NCBI GenBank assembly: GCA_018609665.1
Contig: JAHENN010000269.1
Coordinates: forward strand, 1-5,626
Direction of reading: 5' to 3'
DNA length: 5,626 bases
Source: Haloarculaceae archaeon
Lineage (GTDB): Archaea; Halobacteriota; Halobacteria; Halobacteriales; Haloarculaceae
The notes under the pieces: model-generated
What the model saw: only the letters and a program-made list of their open reading frames with translations
The model's database searches: none
Told to the model about the DNA's origin: nothing
Program-made: the position numbers and the translations under genes
Part shown: positions 5,035 through 5,626 of the stretch, one piece after another
Position numbering within the stretch: position 1 is the stretch's first letter
Layout: each line of letters opens with the position of its first letter

Positions 5035-5626
5035 ATGACACAGGCGGCCGACCGCGTGTTCAAAAACGCCGAGGTCCACACCCTCGGGGAGCCGGACGAG
5101 ACGTACGAGGCCGTCGCGGTCCGCGACGGCCGGGTCGTCCGGGTCGACTCCGCCCACGAGGTCGAGTTCCTCGTCGGCGTCGAGACCGACGTCGTCGACT
5201 GCGACGGCGGCGTCCTCCTGCCGGGGTTCATCGACGCCCACACGCACATGGAGGTCGTCGGACGGCGGCTCGTCCACGCCGACCTCGGGGGGGCGGCCGA
5301 CCGGGAGGCGGCCGTCGAGCGGCTGGCGGCCGTCGCCGACGACGACCCGGTGCTCGGCTACGGCTACGACGAGTCGACGTGGCCCTCCGGGGAGTACCTC
5401 ACCCGCGAGGAGCTGGACGCGGTGGCCGACGACCGGCCGGTCGTCGCTTTCCGCGAGGACCTCCACACCGCGTCGGTCAACTCGGTCGTCCTCGAACGAT
5501 ACGGCGAGGAGCTGCCCGAGGCGGGCGTCGAGCGGCGGAACGGCGAGCCGACCGGCGTCGTCCGCGAGGACGCCGCGGAGTTCCTCCGGACAGAGACGGC
5601 GCCGGACCGCGAGGAGACCCGGGAAC
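5035..5626 (+). CDS. Amidohydrolase family 3 (YtcJ/NfdA-like), C-terminus cut by window edge
   Basis: The first 197 residues of a metal-dependent hydrolase of the amidohydrolase superfamily, YtcJ/N-substituted-formamide deformylase branch. Seen: a small N-terminal beta domain (VFKNAEVHTLGEP, then VAVRDGRVVRV, 27-37); the strand-1 metal motif GFIDAHTHM with His69 and His71; VLGYGYDESTWPSG (106-119), equivalent to the G-x-G-W/Y-D segment of this branch; and RPVVAFREDLHTASVNSVVL (134-153), the family's characteristic H-x-A-x-V-N-S motif. Family members are usually above 500 residues, so about 60% of the protein lies beyond the window. It probably hydrolyses an amide or related C-N bond in the cytoplasm; the substrate cannot be told. 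Start: ATG in the GGTATG context with a TATA-like element at leaderless spacing. It follows the lipoprotein gene by 25 nt on the same strand; I see no functional link between them. Confidence 0.93.
   Translation, partial: MTQAADRVFKNAEVHTLGEPDETYEAVAVRDGRVVRVDSAHEVEFLVGVETDVVDCDGGVLLPGFIDAHTHMEVVGRRLVHADLGGAADREAAVERLAAVADDDPVLGYGYDESTWPSGEYLTREELDAVADDRPVVAFREDLHTASVNSVVLERYGEELPEAGVERRNGEPTGVVREDAAEFLRTETAPDREETRE

Noticed and set aside
3482..5038. Second plus-strand and minus-strand open frames across the lipoprotein gene
   Set aside because: The frame with the Tat/lipobox signal and the acidic composition is clearly the coding one; the others are Arg/Gly-rich or motif-free shadows.
1..5626. 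Mobile element, defence island or biosynthetic cluster
   Set aside because: No transposase, integrase, nuclease, methyltransferase, toxin-antitoxin pair or terminal inverted repeats were seen; the genes look chromosomal and mostly independent.

Overview
The window is a very GC-rich piece of a haloarchaeal chromosome. Evidence for this: the predicted proteins are strongly acidic (Asp/Glu-rich, few Lys); a class I archaeal HMG-CoA reductase is present; one protein carries a Tat signal with a lipobox; starts lack Shine-Dalgarno sequences; and AT-rich TATA-like hexamers lie 24-28 nt upstream of the ATG codons, the pattern of leaderless haloarchaeal transcripts. I cannot name the genus from sequence alone.

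Layout. (1) 1-696, minus: the N-terminal 232 residues of a DapA-family class I aldolase, running off the left edge. (2) 781-1685, plus: a zinc-ribbon plus winged-helix protein (DUF5817-like) whose stop overlaps the GTG start of a 134-aa, four-helix membrane protein. (3) 1725-2057, plus: a second small four-helix membrane protein. (4) 2058-2226: a convergent intergenic gap with a hairpin just behind each flanking gene and a 15-bp tandem repeat. (5) 2227-3489, minus: hmgA, the mevalonate-pathway reductase needed for archaeal isoprenoid lipids, with an apparent low-complexity insert. (6) 3490-3743: a divergent intergenic region with one promoter at each end and a structured GC-rich middle. (7) 3744-5009, plus: a Tat-exported lipoprotein whose C-terminus looks like the beta domain of archaeal type IV pilins. 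(8) 5035-5626, plus: the N-terminal 197 residues of a YtcJ/NfdA-type amidohydrolase (amidohydrolase family 3), cut by the right edge.

How the genes relate. Only the overlapping pair at 781-1685, perhaps with the gene at 1725, looks like an operon. The others appear to have their own promoters. hmgA is a core housekeeping gene, the aldolase and amidohydrolase are metabolic, and the lipoprotein acts outside the membrane. I see no mobile element, CRISPR array, RNA gene, toxin-antitoxin pair or defence cassette. The most interesting points are the pilin-like domain on the lipoprotein, the repeat-built insert in hmgA, the non-DHDPS active site of the aldolase, and the regulator/membrane-protein pair.
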